Shown: positions 61,529 to 64,000 of the stretch, piece after piece
Numbering within the stretch: the first letter of the stretch is position 1
Layout: the number at the start of each line of letters is the position of its first letter
Assembly (NCBI GenBank): GCA_029224185.1
Contig: CM055205.1
Coordinates: forward strand, 14,083,961-14,147,960
Length of the DNA: 64,000 nt
Source: Karalla daura
Lineage: Eukaryota; Chordata; Actinopteri; Chaetodontiformes; Leiognathidae
Direction: 5' to 3'
Made by a program: the position numbers and the translations under genes
The notes under the pieces: generated by a model
The model's database searches: none
What the model saw: the letters and a program-made list of their open reading frames with translations, nothing else
Told to the model about the DNA's origin: nothing

Positions 61529-62752
61529 AGTCTTTTTGCCACCTTCTGCAGGTAACCCTCCCACAGTTTGAGCTCGGCAGTCAGCGCTTCCTTGTTTCTC
61601 ATCACAGCAGAGTCATGCCTCTCCTCCTCAGGGACGTCGTAGTAGATGACTGAATCTAACACACACACATACGCAACCATAGAAATCACTAGCGTGTGTC
61701 TGACCCTGTTCAGTACTAAAGATCATCCAAGGTTGTATGTGTCTTACTGAGTTTATCAGTGAGTGTGAGACCCTCCATGATGCGTTGGTACATCAGGGCC
61801 TGCTCTGCAGGGCCGTCAGGGATCAGTTTGGTGCCTTGGGACTTGAATTGATTCTGTGTCAGATCAATAATGAAAAAAAAAAAACATGCTCTTTAACATT
61901 ATGAGGAAGAAGATGAGAAGTGGCAGTACTGTTTCAGCCTTTTTACACCTTCCTTACCTCCAGGTACAAGCATGCAGCTGTGGACTCATTCACAATGGTG
62001 TCTCCATGTTTGAAGGCAGGGAGCTGATAGAATGAACAGATGTTGTTTAGTTTTTTTTTTAAATCATTTTTAATTTTGGCATCTTGTGCAATACTGCATT
62101 TTGTCATGTGCTGCAAAGAATAGTGGAACTGTTAATTAACCCTAACCCTAACCCTAACCCTAATCATCAACTAATTTAATACTACAATACAATACAATAG
62201 TCAATTTAAACATTTTAAAATGTATAATTTTTTTATTTTTGAAGTCAAAATTCACAGATCTCAGCTTCTTTTACATTTTTTTTGCATATTTAATGGTTTA
62301 TTCAGTCTCTTTGCATGAAAATGGAATGTTATTGAGGTGATGCTAAAAAAGGCAAAATAAATTGACCTTTTGAAACAGGCATTAACACAGTTTTTGCCTC
62401 ATATTTTAAACCAAACAACTTGATTATTCAAGAAAGTGGTTAACACACTCTCTTTAAATCCAGGCTCCCCAGACCTTCCAAGAGGTCACCGTTTTGTAGA
62501 ACAGCTCACTTCAGCAGACCTAATCACAATACAATCTGAATGTGAGCATGGGTTTGTTTTGAGAGCGTCGCATGTGACACCTACCTGCCCTCTTGGGTTG
62601 ATATCCAAGACTTCCTGGGACTTGTGCTCTCCTTTCTCAAAGGAGAGCAGCTTGCGTTTGTAGCCCTGCAGCTTCTTCTCCTCCAGAGTGATCATAACCC
62701 TCCAGCAAGGAGGGGATCCAGCCCCCCACAGCAGACACATAGACTTGGCCAT
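61105..62752 (-). CDS. gstr: Glutathione S-transferase rho class, copy 3 (divergent)
   Basis: First copy in transcription order. Exons on minus: 62585-62752, 61958-62023, 61748-61853, 61543-61655, 61321-61406, 61105-61237, giving 223 residues. Starts MAKSMCLLWGAGSPPCW and keeps the rho landmarks INPRGQ, FKHGDTIVNES, FKSQGTKLIP, ERHDSAVMRNKEAL, GSYLAGSFSLADVIVFP and RPSIKAS. Differences: exon 4 is six bases shorter, removing the WF pair of YYDWFVPE (here YYDVPE), and near the C-terminus SWPPxWLENP is changed to SRPPQWQASP. The exon 5 acceptor is GAG rather than CAG. The frame is intact, so it may be functional but altered in substrate use. A long GT microsatellite (61447-61524) lies in intron 4, just before the exon 5 acceptor side. 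Confidence 0.92.
61447..61524. repeat. (GT)n microsatellite in GST copy 3 intron 4
   Basis: About 39 uninterrupted GT units. Thr-His and Cys-Val frames over it are artefacts. Confidence 0.95.
62137..62163. repeat. Interstitial telomere repeat (TAACCC)4
   Basis: Four perfect TAACCC units plus TAA, the vertebrate telomere hexamer, inside GST copy 3 intron 1. Confidence 0.85.
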
Positions 62753-64000
62753 GGACTCGAGAGCCGACGCAGGACGACAAATGTCAAAACATGCGTAGCA
62801 GTTGTACTTTTTATGGCCCCTCATCAATCCAAAGGTTGCTGCTCAGAGAAGGCTCCACCTTGTCTTCTTCTAGCGGCTCAGAAGTGAGGAAGAGTTCAGT
62901 GCAGATCAGTAGCTTTTTCTTTTATTAGTTTTTACACTCATTGTTTTTGCTTTGTTGTAGCATGTGTATACAGTACACAGCATTTCAAGTGAAAGTGTAA
63001 AAACTGTTCAGTTCATTAAATCGGCATGAATGTGAAGATACTGCTCGGGTTTTGCTCACGGTTGAACAAAGTTCAGTTTGAGCGTAGATGTGAAAGATCA
63101 CTCTCAGCCCCCCTGCTTTTCCAGCAACACACATTTCAGCTGCGACCACATCTTTCAGTTTCTTTTATCCTTTATTACAATTCACAGAATAGCCTCCGTT
63201 CTCTCAGACTATAATACAGGTTTCTACAGGAATTACAAAAATAACATCACATGAACCGCACTAAACATGCACACTGTAGTACTACAGCACTTAGTACCTG
63301 GCAGCTGAAAAGGGCATTTACATGTTTCATGCAGAATTCTCCGCATGTCCTTCAAAATAGATTATTAAAATAAAAAAAAAATGTCTTCATCATTTTGTCT
63401 TTTTACACTTTACAAACGGTTCCTCTGAGATAAAAACTTCCATTTTTGTCTGTGTTCTGATTCAGCCGTTTTATTTCAGCGTGAAAAACTATTAACGTTG
63501 AGTAAGGTGCATGATGCCAGAGTGTTGCAAATAAATACTGAGAACTCTGCCAAAAAAAAAACAACAAAAAAAACGTTGCAATTAACACTCAAAGTTGCAA
63601 TAACTACGTCTGTGAATGTGACATTTGTTGATCGGAGAAGAGTGGGAAAGCGAGAGAGGTGGCGTCAAGGTACGCTGTTGTCCCTTTTAAACGAAAGGCA
63701 CACGTCAGATTGAAAACCTTTTACACTCCTACTGAACATGACTACACTCATCACTTGTCAAGGGTGCAGCTGCAGAAGCAAACATTTTGTCATTCTTTGT
63801 GCGCCTCTTTGTTCACACTGACCTCTCGGGATATCTTTGAAAAACTGGAGAAGAGGAACAAATTAAAACTTCCTCATCAGGCTGCTCATCTTTATAACTG
63901 AAATTCACAGCTTAAATAAATGAAAAAGAAAGGGTGACGTCACAGCTGCAGAAACTCACAAGCGAAAAGAAGTTATCCCTTTGGACTAATGCAACATGTC
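62753..64000. other. Upstream flank of GST copy 3; no gene recognised
   Basis: No supportable exon. A perfect CRE palindrome TGACGTCA is at 63935-63942, too far (about 1.2 kb) to assign to GST copy 3 with confidence. It could belong to the next gene beyond the window. Confidence 0.4.

Noticed and set aside
61444..61689. Frame joining a GST segment to poly-Thr-His
   Set aside because: The GST part is exon 4 of copy 3; the rest is intron GT repeat read through.
63935..63942. CRE (TGACGTCA) as the GST copy 3 promoter element
   Set aside because: About 1.2 kb from the start codon and at the window edge; cannot be assigned.

Overview
The window is teleost fish nuclear DNA, most likely from a percomorph with a compact genome. 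The evidence is vertebrate genes split into short exons by GT-AG introns, many microsatellites, several copies of an interspersed repeat typical of fish, short vertebrate telomere-type tracts, and two gene families (rho-class GSTs and protease-less apple-domain lectins) that are essentially fish-specific. No prokaryotic, viral or organellar gene was recognised. All exon coordinates were read by eye from splice signals, phase continuity and remembered family sequences. No alignment was run.

Layout. (1) 1-9372, plus strand: the 3' part of dlgap3, a postsynaptic scaffold. Ten coding exons are visible and the N-terminal exon(s) lie off the left edge. A 6.6-kb gene-free stretch follows, probably in part its 3'UTR. 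(2) 16392-19157, minus: fuca1, lysosomal alpha-L-fucosidase, eight exons, with three CLEAR/E-box-like palindromes just upstream of its start. (3) 20576-23587, minus: zbtb8b, a BTB/C2H2 zinc-finger protein, with a probable non-coding first exon near 24.6 kb. (4) 24.8-35.2 kb: intergenic, rich in simple repeats, with no supportable gene. (5) 35925-39396, plus: heyl, a Notch-effector bHLH-Orange repressor, five exons. (6) 42406-50293, minus: two tandem genes for secreted proteins with four apple (PAN) domains and no protease domain, like the fish 'kalliklectin' lectins related to the heavy chain of plasma kallikrein and factor XI. (7) 52652-62752, minus: three tandem rho-class glutathione S-transferase genes. 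(8) 62.75-64 kb: no supportable gene.

dlgap3, fuca1, zbtb8b and heyl all have human counterparts on chromosome 1p34-p36, so the left 40 kb looks like conserved, compacted synteny. The right 22 kb holds fish-specific tandem families linked to mucosal/innate defence (apple-domain lectins) and detoxification (GST rho).

The most interesting observation is in the apple-domain pair. Both proteins keep nine coding exons with almost identical lengths. Both lack the last cysteine of apple 2 and the first cysteine of apple 4, a reciprocal loss that suggests a non-canonical disulfide between domains or between chains. Regulatory candidates worth testing are the triple CLEAR-like cluster at fuca1, an NF-E2/antioxidant-response-type site upstream of the first GST, and CTCF-like motifs between the duplicated genes.
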